Source: Vitellaria paradoxa
Lineage: Eukaryota; Streptophyta; Magnoliopsida; Ericales; Sapotaceae
Assembly (NCBI GenBank): GCA_019916065.1
Contig: CM034237.1
Location: 58,662,590 to 58,726,589 of the forward strand
Direction: 5' to 3'
DNA: 64,000 nucleotides
The notes under the pieces: model-generated
Told to the model about the DNA's origin: nothing
Seen by the model: the letters and a program-made list of their open reading frames with translations, nothing else
The model's database searches: none
Made by a program: the position numbers and the translations under genes
In this document: positions 1 through 11,779 of the stretch, one piece after another
Position numbering within the stretch: position 1 is the first letter of the stretch
Layout: each line of letters opens with the position of its first letter

Positions 1-2332
1 CACAAAGCTGAAGGAAGAACTTGATAATGTGAATGCAGTTGTTGAATTATTAAGGTCTGAACTTGTCGAATCTAGCGTCCACCAGGTGACGCAGAAACAT
101 GCAGCAACTAGAAGGCCAAAGAAGTCGGATACCAATGAAAAACAAACTCTAGCTGCAAACGAATCACCTTCAATGTACAAAAGGCTCAAGGACAAAACAC
201 GCCAAAAGAAAAGAGATCCTGAGTTCGCATACAGTGGTAAAAAGAAGGTTGTCAAAAAACAAAAGGCAAACACTGCGGCAGTTGTCCCGAAAGATATAGA
301 ATCTGACGTTATAAACATTGATCTTCTACAACTGTCTACACATCAACCCGAGCCCAAGCAACCTTCACTTAAGCAGATTATTTCAACTTTTCAACAAAAC
401 GCACATCTATCGGACATAGAAAATGAACGGATCTTAAAACTTATTGATAATGAGGGGAAAGCGTAAGACAATATTTAACTCTTTCTTTTTTATTACTTGT
501 CAATTATAAAAAAAGTTACTTGCTATCATCTGGTACTGTTCTTTATTTTTTACAATAATTGGTACTGTCATTCCTTTATCTGGTACTGTTAACATAACAT
601 TTCAAACTTAACTCATGTTGTTGTTATTTTTTTTTTTTTTTTTTGCTGATCTTGTTCACATCTCACTGCTCACTGTATACACACAACACAGTGCAACTGT
701 TTGGGCTGTACCAAATGAACCACTCTACATGATCAGCATTGAAGATATCTACAACCTCATAGCAAATGAGAGTATATTAAACATGGTAGGCATATATGAT
801 TAATTTATATTTTTACAGAATTAATAAAGTATGTTGACTATTTCTTAAATTCAACAAATTAATCTGATATTTACTGATCACAATATTTGCCCAGCTAATT
901 AACTGTCATGCACGCTATCTGGAATCAACACAACATGAATCAATCAACAGCACTTTCCCTAAAAGATGCTTATACTTCAGCAGTTTGTGTTGGGTAAGAT
1001 ATATGACCTCTTTCTGTGTTTAATTGTCCTTTTTGCATACTATATATATTTAGTACTCTTTTTCTAGATCATAAATGTTTTCAGAAATAGTACCGCATAT
1101 ATGTAGTACTCTCGACCATGTGGTACTGTCAGCAAATGGCATGGATATGACTTCTTTTTTAGTTACGTGGTACTATTTGCATACTATAATCATTCGATAC
1201 TGTTTTTCAACTATCATTCATCTGGTACTGTTTACATACTATAATCGTTCGGTACTGTTTTTCAACTCGCATTCATCTGGTACTGTTTACATACTATAAT
1301 CGTTCGGTACTGTTTTTCAACTCGCATTCATCTGGTACTGTTTGCATACTGTTATCGTTTGGTACTGTCTTTCAACTAGCATTCATCTTATACAAAAAAC
1401 ATTACCGCATACATGTGGTACTGTCATCCATAGGGTACTGTCAGCCATGCGATGGATATGAGACTTATTTTTTATTTTCATATTACTGTTGGTATACTAC
1501 AATCATTCGGTACTGTTTTTGCGAGAACATGCATCTTAGGGAAACTGTACCGCAAGCATGTGGTATTTGACAACATGCATTTTTTATTGTTGCAGACATT
1601 TGTGGTATTTGAGAGACATCATGCAGCTCGAGAAACTCATATTGATCAAAAGCTGCAACAATCTGATACATACAGACTACTTGTATTCCCTTTGAATACA
1701 AGTGGAACGAGAATTCCTGTTGATCCCAACCATTGGACCCTTTTGGTATTGGATAGAGACACGTGGACATGGACACATTATAATTCCATGAAACCACATA
1801 GAGCAAATTCCAAAGATATGTATCTTGAGGATGCAAGGAAAGTGGTAAGATTCTGTGTGTAAATTTTATACATAATTTCATTGGTACTCTTTTCTACTAT
1901 TTACAACAGTACCGGTATTGTTTATTAAAACTCATACTGTCTCCACACTTGTCATATTGTCTCAGAAAGAGTATGTGGAATCGAAACTTAAAGACCAATA
2001 CCTCAATGATCCAATAACAAAAAACATTGAACATACCAGCATGGAATTCGAATACCCAATTGTTTCTGCAGCAAATAAACCACAACAAGGATCTACAACG
2101 TAAATCACACCTTTTTTTATTCATGCAAATTGTTGAACACCTCTAACTAAATTCTTACAACCTATAACATCTTGTGTGCAGTGTTGACTGTGGGCCAATG
2201 GTGTGCTACATAATGCAATGCATATCAAATGACGAACCACTTGAACCGATGCTTTCAGAAGAAGCTGTACAAGCTTACAGAGCAAAGATGCTATCACAAT
2301 TTCTGTCCATTAGTGATGTACAAATATTGTGA
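1..2332 (+). CDS. Ulp1-like cysteine protease (C48) carried by the MULE, 5'-partial
   Basis: Six exons can be joined with GT..AG introns and stay open: 1(partial)-462, 692-785, 895-993, 1596-1844, 1966-2099 and 2182-2332, about 395 residues in view. The first exon is charged and Lys-rich, like a linker. The catalytic part shows HWTLLVLD with the active-site His (about 1732-1755), a following WTHYNS stretch and VDCGPMVCYIMQ with the active-site Cys (from 2184), the usual order for Ulp1/SENP proteases that cleave SUMO-like conjugates. No stop or frameshift was found, in contrast to the transposase on the other strand. Introns 1 and 3 are full of GGTACTG copies. The N-terminal part, where related TE proteins carry DUF1985, is off the window. 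The function of such TE-borne Ulp1 genes is not settled. Confidence 0.8.
1188..1520. repeat. Phased GGTACTG array in the protease intron
   Basis: GGTACTG occurs at 1224, 1251, 1279, 1306, 1334 and 1361, i.e. every 27-28 bp, and again at 1417, 1434 and 1509. Two copies make a unit of about 55 bp with the spacers TTTTTCAACTCGCATTCATC and TTTACATACTATAATCGTTC. The array lies wholly inside the intron between 993 and 1596. Confidence 0.9.
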
Positions 2333-2469
2333 TTGTAATTAAAACAGTATTAGTTCACACTCTGTTTCTTTTTAACAACATACTTGTATATTCAACATTT
2401 TTTTCTTGTAAATTGAATGGTACAGTTTATGCTAATACAAATTAGTCAATGGTACTATTTGTGCTAACA

Positions 2470-2865
2470 TAAATAGTCATGATTTTTGCGATTTGTATGA
2501 TAATTCTTGGGATGTTGATTCTTGTGATGTTGATAGTGCTACAAATAGTGCCGATTGATACTCCATTGGAAATAGTACCGGTATTAATATTAACAGTACC
2601 GGTACTGTTTTATATCGGTACTGTTTGTATGAAGTATCTCAATACCAACGTATTGCAAATGAAGTTTACTTGTGAAAACACTTACAACTATTGTCACCAA
2701 CAAAATTTTATGTCCTTTAAATATAAGAATGATAACGGTACTATCTGCAAATCTAAAATTGATACACTATTACAAACAGTACCGGCATTAATAAAAACAG
2801 TACCGGTACTGTTTTATATCGCTGTCATTCTCAATACCAACATTAAAATGAATATCGCTGAATAA
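2470..2865. repeat. Palindromic ACAGTACCGGTACTGT cluster between the two MULE genes
   Basis: Between the convergent genes lie two perfect 16-bp palindromes (2593-2608 and 2797-2812), each followed by TTTATATCG, plus half-sites at 2617 and 2777 and several one-mismatch copies. A 128-codon open frame runs through here, but it is made of the repeats and is not called a gene. Confidence 0.85.
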
Positions 2866-2984
2866 ATAACTATCACAAATTGGATTGAAACATACTCATT
2901 CTCATTATTAATTCAAAAATAATACCATAACAAACAAACAATAACAGACTTCTTCACAGCATAATTTTGGGAAAAAAAAACAAT

Positions 2985-5527
2985 TCAACTCAACAGCTTT
3001 TTGCAAGTCTTCTTATTATGAGAGCCTATGCGACCACAACGACCACAACGAATTTTTCAGACAAGCTCACCAGTTGATCTAATCCTACGCTTCTTCGGCC
3101 TTCCAGCTGGTCTCCGTGTTATTGGAGGTAATATTAAACTATTACAGTTTGCAAACTCTTGGATTATATCTGTTGGTATTAGAACAATCATACCTTCATA
3201 TGCCAATTTGTAATTATCAACATGAAAGTACTCATCAACAAACTCACTCAAAGGTCTGTTAATCCTCCCAATAACAGCAAATGCATGAGAGCATGGAAAA
3301 CTAAAAATTTGCCAACCATAGCAAGAACATGTACAATTCACCAAATCAACAGTTGTTGAAGGATTAGAGAATATTTCATAAATACTATCTGAACACATCT
3401 TGATGGTCCATGTTCTACCAGCATCAACAAGTGCATTAAACTTCTCTTCCATTCTTGGACATAGAACACCATTCCACTTTGCAGTATCGAGCTTTCTTAT
3501 GGCAAACCATTCCATTAATTTAACCCTTATCTTGTCCACCAAATGTGCCATTGGCATATTTCTTGCATCAAGAATCCATGAGATAAAGATTCAATGGTAT
3601 TTGAAGACATCTCACCATACCTTCTACTACAACAATACGCATTAGTCCAATTTTGCACAAGCAGTCCACTCAAAAAGTTATCCACAATTGCACCCCCTTC
3701 CCTCTTCAAAACATCTAGCTTCTCCTTAAATGCTGCAACTGTGGGAGCATAAGCACACTGACAAAACAAGTTCACAATGTATTCACGGGATCTGTTAGAT
3801 CTGTTACCACGACTAAATTTATCTCTTAAATTGTTCTTCAAATGCTGTAGACAGAAAAAAGTGATGACATGTAGGAAACTTAATTGGCAAAGATTCCATC
3901 AATCCAGGATTTCTATCAGAAATAATTGTAAAATCTTCAGAGGGGTTTAATATCTCACGCAAATGACCAAGGAACCAAGACCAATTATCGAAATTATCCG
4001 AATCAACAATAGCAAATGCCAATGGGAATAACCCTGCAGATGAACATAAAAACAGTACCGAATTAAAACAGTACCACATAATAAAACAGTACCGCACAAA
4101 AACAGTACCGCATAAAAACAGTACCATTCTTTATATGGCTAGATACATTTGGTACTGTGTTTATACGATACTACATCTTACTAAAAACAGTACCACATAA
4201 TAAAACAGTACCGCATAAAAACAGTACCGTACAAAAACAGTACTGCATAAAAACAGTAACATTCTTTGTATGGCTTGATACATTTGGTACTGTGTTTATA
4301 CGATACTACATCTTACTAAAAACAGTACCACATAATAAAACAGTACTGCATAAAAATAGTACCGCACAAAATTATAAACATTAACATACCATTATTCGCA
4401 TCCTTGCCAGTAGCTGCCATCAGAATACCCTTGAAACGTGACTTCAAGAAAGTACCATCAATAAAAATGATAGGCCTGCAATATTTGAATCCACATATAC
4501 TAGCCCCAAATAATACAAACAACCGTCTAAACCGGTTTGTACCGTCATCCACATCCAACACAATATGACTGCCTGGGTTAAGATCCATTGCAGCCTTGAC
4601 ATAACAACTTAAGTGATTAAACGAATCAGCATACTCACCATAAATCATGTCTTTAGTTTTCTCTAAAGCACTCCAAGTCTTATCATAGCTAATTTCCATG
4701 CCATAGTTGTTTTTTAAAAATATAATAACGTCGACCGGTGACATTGAGGGTTTTAATGCTACCTGATCAATAATCAACTTACCCAAAGATTTTCTGCTCA
4801 TCCTCTTAGACCTATCCCTAATAATTGTCGGACCACAACTGTGAACATTGTTGAATTTCCTTATGTAAAAATTACGATTAACTTTTGATAACGATGCAAC
4901 AATTGACTACGGACACCCTTCAGCGAACGTTTTTGCACAAATAACTTCGACTCTATCCTTGTTATTCCTCTCATACAAAAATTCAAAGCCAACCTCTGTA
5001 GCATATCGACAAATTGCATCACGAAACTCATCAACACTTCCTACGAATTCCTGTCCCACTCTCAATATTAATGACGACCAATTAGAACACAACAATGGTT
5101 TATCCTTACGGCTTGAAATTGAACTACAATACACATCAACATCACAGTAATCATCATACGAATCCAGACCAATACCAGCATCACCAATTGGCACACTATT
5201 AGAAACAGTATCGGAATTGCTGGAAACAGTACCGATATTGTTTTGGATCGGTACTGTGTTCAAACCGCCGGAAAAAACATTAATCGATATATAACACAAA
5301 CCAACCATGCGAGCCAACATCATCATATTTTTAAAATCAACATCGTTTCTCAGAAAACATGAAGGATGTTCATGAATTGAGTAACTAAATGACAAATTTT
5401 CCAAATTCAAACTCGCCCAATTCTCACACACCTTTAACGCAAAATCTGAAAATGACATTTCACAGTTCAAATTGACTACAAAAGTCTCTGTACCAAACTT
5501 ACATAGCAGCATCAAATTCGAAGACAT
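2985..5527 (-). pseudogene. MURA-type MULE transposase, broken
   Basis: The likely start is the ATG at 5527 (MSSNLMLL). The order is: PB1-like N-terminal region, MuDR-type region ending in AEGCP, transposase core with FIDGTFLKSRFKG and IISDRNPGL, SWIM zinc finger (CTC..PCSHAFAV, about 3280-3350), and a C-terminal CGRCGRIGSHNKKTC zinc knuckle. One intron (4034-4389) splits KDANNG from GLFPLAF and is packed with CAGTACC. Lesions seen: TAG where the family has Trp after CP (4907-4909); a frameshift in the T run near 3857-3862; a second frameshift near 3575-3580; TGA at 3057-3059 just before the zinc knuckle. It is therefore a decayed transposase, although its domains are otherwise well preserved. 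Confidence 0.88.
4050..4386. repeat. CAGTACC array in the MURA intron, with a 134-bp duplication
   Basis: CAGTACC recurs at 4053, 4069, 4087, 4103 and 4119 (spacing 16-18 bp), and at 4188, 4206, 4222 and 4323, with GGTACTG at 4151 and 4285. A segment starting at about 4126 is repeated at about 4260 with a period of 134 bp. The array fills the transposase intron 4034-4389. Confidence 0.88.
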
Positions 5528-5765
5528 GACTGACCGAAATCGTTCACAGCACAAACTCACCCAAATGCGTAATACAAATCCGTATGTACTCCTTCGACCG
5601 ACGTTAATCTCACAGTACAAACTCGCGTAATCTGTATGTATTCCTTCGTATATAATCTTTTAACAGAGTTTTGTCTCACTATATGCTTGTACACGCGATT
5701 TATAAGGAATGAAACAAAAACGAAAAACGTGATTCTCGGTTCCATAATTCTCGCTAACTTCATTT

Positions 5766-5962
5766 CAGTTAATTATAGAAAAAAGGGCATTTAAGTCATA
5801 TTATAAATTATATTTAAAACAAACTCGTGGGACCCACTCAAAAGTGTGACTTAAATACAAAATTTTTCACATTAATGTGACTTAAAAGCAATACTTTTTT
5901 TTTGGTATGACTAATATCCTTAAAAGATTACAAAGTATGACTTGGATACAATTTTCTGTAAA
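5766..5962. repeat. Right terminal region of the MULE
   Basis: About 155 bp here match 23395-23560 with few differences, including GTGGGACCCACTCAAAAGTG and TTACAAAGTATGACTTGG. The shared end fixes the outer boundary of both elements to within a few bases of TTTTCYGTA. The opposite end of this element is off the window, so inverted symmetry cannot be tested here. Confidence 0.7.
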
Positions 5963-6751
5963 TTTAAATTAAACCAAACTCACAATTAAACCTCCGAAAA
6001 TACCCAAGTAAATCTAAATAAATCTAAATTACTGTTAATTTGTTTATGGGTCATCACATAAAGTGAGTGAAAATGGATATTTTTTTTACAGGGGGAGATA
6101 CGAAGGTATGAGAAGAGAAGATAGAGATATTAGTTTTATATCGAAAGGAAGAAAAATAATTAAAAATAAGAAAAATAATTGTTATCTCACATTAGCAAAA
6201 AAAATTAGTTTATTGTTAAATTTCGTTTGGAAGAATTAATGATGACTTATGCGTAATTAAATGATATAAGGAAAAATATGAAAATATAATAAAAAATTAT
6301 GCACGACTTTTATCAGTAAGATACGAAAGAAAAAAGAGAATTTTCGCAATTAAATGATGGAGAAGTTTTTTTTTTGGTAGAGAGAAATAGGTGAGAGGGG
6401 AAAAAGAAAAATAGAGGGAAAAAGAGGCAGCAACGCCAGGAGTCGGAGATTAATATCATATAATAAAATTAAAAAAAATAATTATGAGTCGCACTGTGCG
6501 AGCCAAAAATCCATCACCCCTGTATTCAATGCGAAAGAGATAAATTTTTCTCATTTGAGATGAGAGAGGGGAAGGGGATTGAATTCAATTGGCAAAGAAC
6601 TCACAGTGCCTCGTTAGTTTAGTCCGAGAATTCCCCATCCTCATATAGTGTGACACGCTTTGCACTAAAAGAAATATAAGAAGAAGAATGAGAAAAAATA
6701 AAGAGAGCTGGGGATCCAAGAATACAAGAGAGAATATAAAATAATATATTA
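5963..6751. other. Intergenic DNA, no gene seen
   Basis: Purine-rich and AT-rich sequence with short A and T runs. Frames are short and show no family resemblance. Confidence 0.6.
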
Positions 6752-6898
6752 GGGGTTCGTTTGGGGTCACAAAAAAATAAAAAAATTTCAAAAATTTTCA
6801 AATTCCTCCAATCACATTTTATCACCTATCATTTTTACATCACATTAAATCAACTTTTTGAATTTTTTTTGAAATTTTTTGAGACTCCAAACGACCCC
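6752..6898. mobile_element. MITE with GGGGTTCGTTTGG ends
   Basis: It starts GGGGTTCGTTTGG and ends CCAAACGACCCC, imperfect terminal inverted repeats around a 147-bp AT-rich body with no coding capacity. TA flanks both ends (6750-6751 and 6899-6900). The ends resemble Tourist/Harbinger-type MITEs, but a clean 3-bp duplication is not seen. Confidence 0.65.
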
Positions 6899-6900
6899 TA

Positions 6901-8564
6901 GATACGCATTATATTAAGGTAAGACAGGAGACGGAATTTAAGTTTGAACAGAGTAAGAGAAAAGACTTTTTTAGAGAGAACAATGGAGAGAGTTGAGAAG
7001 CGTCCATGAAAGGAATGGTAAGTCATAATTATCATAGTCGAACCAAGCATCAAATGGGTAAGGGTGTTAGCTCATTGTTTATTGGTTGGACTGATTTGCT
7101 AAAATTATAAATATAATTTATTTAACGACACATTTAATGTATTTTTTTAAATACACAAAAACTACAATATATACTTATTTGTGAGTTTAACGTGAGGGTG
7201 TGAGGGTATAAGAACTAAGGGAGCGAAAAAAAATTACTAGAGTAACTATTAACTCCTTTTACCTGGATTTAGGATCAGGGTAAATGTTAATTTAAAATAA
7301 TATTTATCATCAAAATAAGGGTAAATATTATCCTTGGGGGAGATAGAGTATTAGGGTGCAATAACTAAAGTTTATATTTCTCTTACCCTTTCTTCTACAC
7401 TCTCTTTATTCCTTTGAAAATTAATTTCTAATAATTATTATAAAATAATAATTTATTTATTAAATAAATTTATTTTATTAAATATTATTAAATTTAATTA
7501 ATTTTAACTAGATTTATAATAAATATGACTTATTTTCATACAATTAAAATTAAATACTATTAAAATAATAAACAAATATTAAAAGTAATTATTTTATTAA
7601 ATTAATATTATTTTTATTAAATCATAATTTATTATTCAATTGGTTTATTTCATTAGAATAATAATTTATTATTAAAATGATTTATTTAATTAATTAATAA
7701 TTATTTTCAATAAATAAAAATTAAAATTACTTTAATAAATTATTTTTTAGTTAATAATAATTTCATGATATAAAATTTTTATACTTATTAAATTATATAA
7801 TTTATTGATATAATTTATTAACATAAATGAATATTTTACAAAAATTAAATTAATTACTAATAGAATAATAATTTATTATTAATGAAAATAATACTATTAA
7901 AATTTATTTATTATTAAAACAAAATATTTTTAATTTAAAAATAATTATTTTGTATTATTAAATTAAAATAATGGTTTATCATTTACAATTAGTATATATT
8001 TTATTAAAATAAATAATAATTTTTTACTAAAAAGTAACAAATATTTTTTTAAATAAATGATAAATTATTGTTACAAATTTTAATGATTGAATACTTTAAC
8101 AATTATTAAACAAAACAAGATTAAATTATATGAACGAATTATTACTCTCACTCTAAACTCGATTAGATGTTTGCATGTTAATCGCTCCATCTTTTATTTA
8201 AATATAATTAAAAATAATATATTATTTTTGTAACTAACGTAAAATTTATTCTTGTAATTTTTTATATATATTTTTTTTTGTCCTCATCTAAACTCAACCA
8301 AAAGGGTGGAAGATCCAATGGAGGGAGTGAAGATCTCGAATATCAACCTCACTCTTCCATTAAACATATAAAGGAGTAATAATAATATAATGGCGCAGCT
8401 TAATCTCCATGAATTTTGTTGTAATATAATCACAGTTAGCAGTGACGTAACTCCGGTTTGACAGTAGGAGGTCATGGCCCCTTACTTTATGTACAACCTC
8501 TATATGTATTATATATCTTATATATATAAATTCAATAAATATCATACAATGGCCCCCCAACTTA
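6901..8564. other. AT-rich intergenic stretch
   Basis: No gene is seen. From about 7430 to 8130 the sequence is almost entirely A and T, built from short words such as TTTATTAAAATAATAA without a clean period. It could be an old, decayed TE or a scaffold-attachment-like region; neither can be shown here. Confidence 0.6.
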
Positions 8565-8733
8565 GCGGTCGTTTGGTTTGCTGAAAATCTCTAAAAAATT
8601 CTATAAATCTTTGTTAATTTTATATCACATCAACTTTTTCTCTCACTGCACGTATTACGAACTCTCCCCAAACCACAATTTATCTCATTTTATCTCAATT
8701 TATTTCACTTTTTTTTTTATTCCAAACAACCCT
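8565..8733. mobile_element. Harbinger-like MITE with TTA target duplication
   Basis: It starts GCGGTCGTTTGG and ends CCAAACAACCCT, flanked by TTA on both sides (8562-8564 and 8734-8736), as expected for PIF/Harbinger-derived MITEs. The body has the ATTACGAACTC and TTTATCTCA words also seen at about 19640, 27977, 28629, 40620 and 45195. Confidence 0.75.
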
Positions 8734-9119
8734 TTAATGGGGATGAAAGATGATGAAGTGTTTCAGCCCCAAAAATGAAATTCTGGTTCCGTCCTTGACA
8801 GTTAGAGACATAAATAAGGGGAAGGGGGAAGCAGAGAGTCGGAAATACAACAAAAGGGGGGGGGGGAGAGAGAATTATACAAAATAATACTTATGTTAAC
8901 CAAGTAATTGAAAAAACAGAGATGGAAATAGAAGAGCAAGACAACCATGGAAAGAGAGGGAAGTAGAACCAAAATGATAACGTTCGTATGACGTAATATA
9001 AAATGTGAAAAATTTTTAAAATTTATTATTTTTATTTTACTATAAAAATTATAAACTAATAAATTATCTTAAATTATCACATTTTATTTGACGTTTTGTC
9101 ACTTTAAATATTACCCCTC

Positions 9120-9490
9120 AAAAAGATGAACCTTTGCCTTGTCAAATGCAACTGGGAGACAATTACAGCTACATTCAGTCTCAATATTCTGTATTGCATC
9201 TTCCAGACAATCTGGACCACCCAAGGTGCATGGCAATGGACGGTACAGATGCACTCAATTGGATCCCTCGGATCACCTATAGTGCAATCCACATGGATGG
9301 TCAGAATTCTCTCCATGACCTTCTCAATCGCAGCCACTCATCACAACCTGTTGGACGGATCACATACACTCCTACAGACACAGGGGTAGGTAGCTGTATC
9401 ATTGGCATTAATGAAGGGCAGGTGGTAAGTTGCATGAAAGGTTTTGCTGAGTCACGTGCCAGAAAGAAGGGAAAGGTTAGACGGCCATAG
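9120..9490 (+). other. Unidentified coding-like patch
   Basis: One + frame is open from about 9122 to 9490 with mixed, non-repetitive composition unlike the AT-rich surroundings. Readable parts include GDNYSYIQSQYSVLHLPDN and SLHDLLNRSHSSQP. A GTAGGT donor-like site follows ACAGACACAGGG near 9383. The other strand is also partly open, so orientation is not certain. I do not recognise the family. It may be an exon of a decayed gene or a gene fragment carried by a transposon. Confidence 0.35.
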
Positions 9491-11779
9491 CATTGGCAGA
9501 CATGTCGACGGAGATGGTATGATTTTCTCTGGTCCGTCCCTATATCTACGCAGTATTTTCTGTCCGCCTCTCTATTTAATAATATTTTTTTTTATTTTTT
9601 ATTTTAGAAATAAAAAATTTTTTTATACCCATTCTGTCTTTGTCCTTATTTATCCATCCGCTAAATATAATAAAATTATAAATTATATTTTATAATATTA
9701 AATAAATATTAAAATATATATATATATATATATATTAATATTAATAAATAAATATTTAAATGGTACAAAACAGAATGTAGATCAACATACTCGTCTCCGT
9801 CTCTATTCCCGTACTTATTCGGATAACATGTTAAAATCCTCATATCCATTATTAATATTTTTATACCCTCGCCGAACAGGATAAGTAAAGTAAGTATCCA
9901 CCGGATACAGGTAGTTTTGACAACTCTATCAGCAAAATGATGGATAATTGAGCTCAAGTTGGACCAACACTAAATGGGCTCAATTAAGTCAGCGGATAAT
10001 TGGGCTCATTACCGAATAAAAAACATGAAGCCCAGCATGTAATAAAAGACGTCCAGGTAGGATGGGCTCCAAGAGTGGCCAACAGAATAGAGGCCCAATT
10101 CAGGGAAGTGCCCATGTGCATAGAGTTTCATCATTGCGCTACCAGTCCACCATCCAGACGGAGAATCTTTCCGTTAGCTTGTTAGAAGTGTTAGTGGATA
10201 CAAACATGTATGGACCGATCTAATAAAGGGTTGGCTGTGGAATGAACAGTATTTGAGAATTATTCTCTTAGGAAGTTTCGACTATTCCATCAATTTTCTT
10301 TCACTTTTCTTTTCTTTCAAAAATAAGTAAAAATAAGAAGAATTTCTTGAGACTTGCAGTTGTTATGTTTATTTTCAGACCAATTTAGTGAAAAATCAAT
10401 ACGTGTAACACGAGCTACAAGAAAAAAAAAATGCGCACGGCACCTCAGGCAATATATATATAATATTGTAGCTAATGTGTTACAATATTTTAGCGTACGT
10501 TAAATCTCACTTTAATTTTTATAGTTTCAATTATAAATTCAACTTCTTATAATTATAATCAAATTTCATATTTACTCCTTTTATTAGTAATTGTTAAAAA
10601 ATATGATCCAAAATGAAATTTAACCACAATTACAGATAGAATTTGACTGATGAAGCATAATTGTGAGAGTGATTTCTTAAATTTACTCTTGATTTTATCA
10701 ATTTGTAAAAATGTGATGCACAAAAAGAGGATAATCCAATAAAAAAAAATTCCTCACTTGAACATCAAATATATATTAGCCTTTACTATACCAAGTAAAT
10801 TAAAAGTAAAAGAATAAACATCGGCATTGAGTGCGACTTTATATTATTTCTTTCTTTTTATGGTCATCAATATTTTGTCATTTTTTTCCCAAACAAAGTA
10901 AATTATCTTAAAGAGCTGTGAACGGATTTAAGAAAAAAGGGAAATAGTTACTCTATTTGAAAATAAATATACAAAAAAATAATAATAATTCATTAGAATA
11001 ATATGATAATTACAACTTTATAATTAAAATACATTTTGAAAGATTTTTTTTTTTTATTATTCACTTGAACTAAATGACCCATAATTATTTTATATCCTTC
11101 CAATTATATTTTCAAATAATTTTATGATATCAATTAATTTTATATTACGATCCGATGAGTATATGTAGTGCATTTATCTCACATTGATAGTATAAGATGC
11201 TAATATAATACTTTTATACCTTGAACTCCTTCCATTTAACAGCCAACTTTTAGGGTTAAGTTCTATTAAAGTATATATATAACAAATGACATTAGAGTAT
11301 ATACTATGTTTCATTTTTGTAGTACTATAAGTCATAGAATATAGTGCAAAGTCCTGGAGAGTGATGCCAGCATTGTGCCTAGAACTATAATGTGAAACAT
11401 AGGGCTGCAAAGTAAGATGGAATGTTACGATCCCATGTACGTATAGTACTAGTGTTGACCGGTGTAATGTATAAAACTGTATAATAATATGGAGTTACAT
11501 TTATTGACATAAATAACATGAAATATTGGTATTGTACTTATCAGGGCCATGTAGTGTACCAGGCAACTAAAGTAGAAGGCCTAAATATTGAGAATTTTTT
11601 CTATAAAAATTTACTAAAAAATAACTAAATCTCTAATGTTTTTTCCTTTATTAGCGCGTGAGACTTTTGATTGTCTTATCCCACAAGTTCTCTATTTTTA
11701 GAATTCTTCTAGGTCTTTACCATTTAATAAATTTTATTTTTAATTCTTATTTTAAATCAATAAGTATTTATTACAAATA
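9491..11779. other. Intergenic; LTR-like remnant at about 9945-10320
   Basis: Mostly AT-rich with no gene. At about 9945-10320 a less AT-rich piece (with GGGTTGGCTGTGGAATG and TTCTTTTCTTTCAAAAATAAG near its end) has the look of a retrotransposon LTR remnant, but no partner LTR, polypurine tract or target duplication is seen. 10400-11780 shows nothing identifiable. Confidence 0.4.

Larger units (their letters stand above)
1..5962. mobile_element. Mutator-like element (MULE) with Ulp1 protease and MURA genes; left end off window
   Basis: The element holds two convergent genes: a Ulp1/C48-type protease on + (1-2332) and a MURA-type transposase on - (2985-5527). Co-carriage of a Ulp1-like gene is known for plant MULE groups such as Kaonashi. 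The right end is placed near 5960 because bases about 5805-5960 align closely with about 23395-23560 next to the second, related element; both end in TACAATTTTCYGTA and diverge beyond it. The left end and any target duplication lie outside the window. Non-coding parts contain many copies of CAGTACC/GGTACTG. The transposase is broken, so the copy is probably not autonomous. Confidence 0.85.

Noticed and set aside
2479..2865. 128-codon + frame, hydrophobic-looking
   Set aside because: It runs through the palindromic repeats between the two MULE genes; the residues (TVPVLFYI repeats) come from the motif itself.
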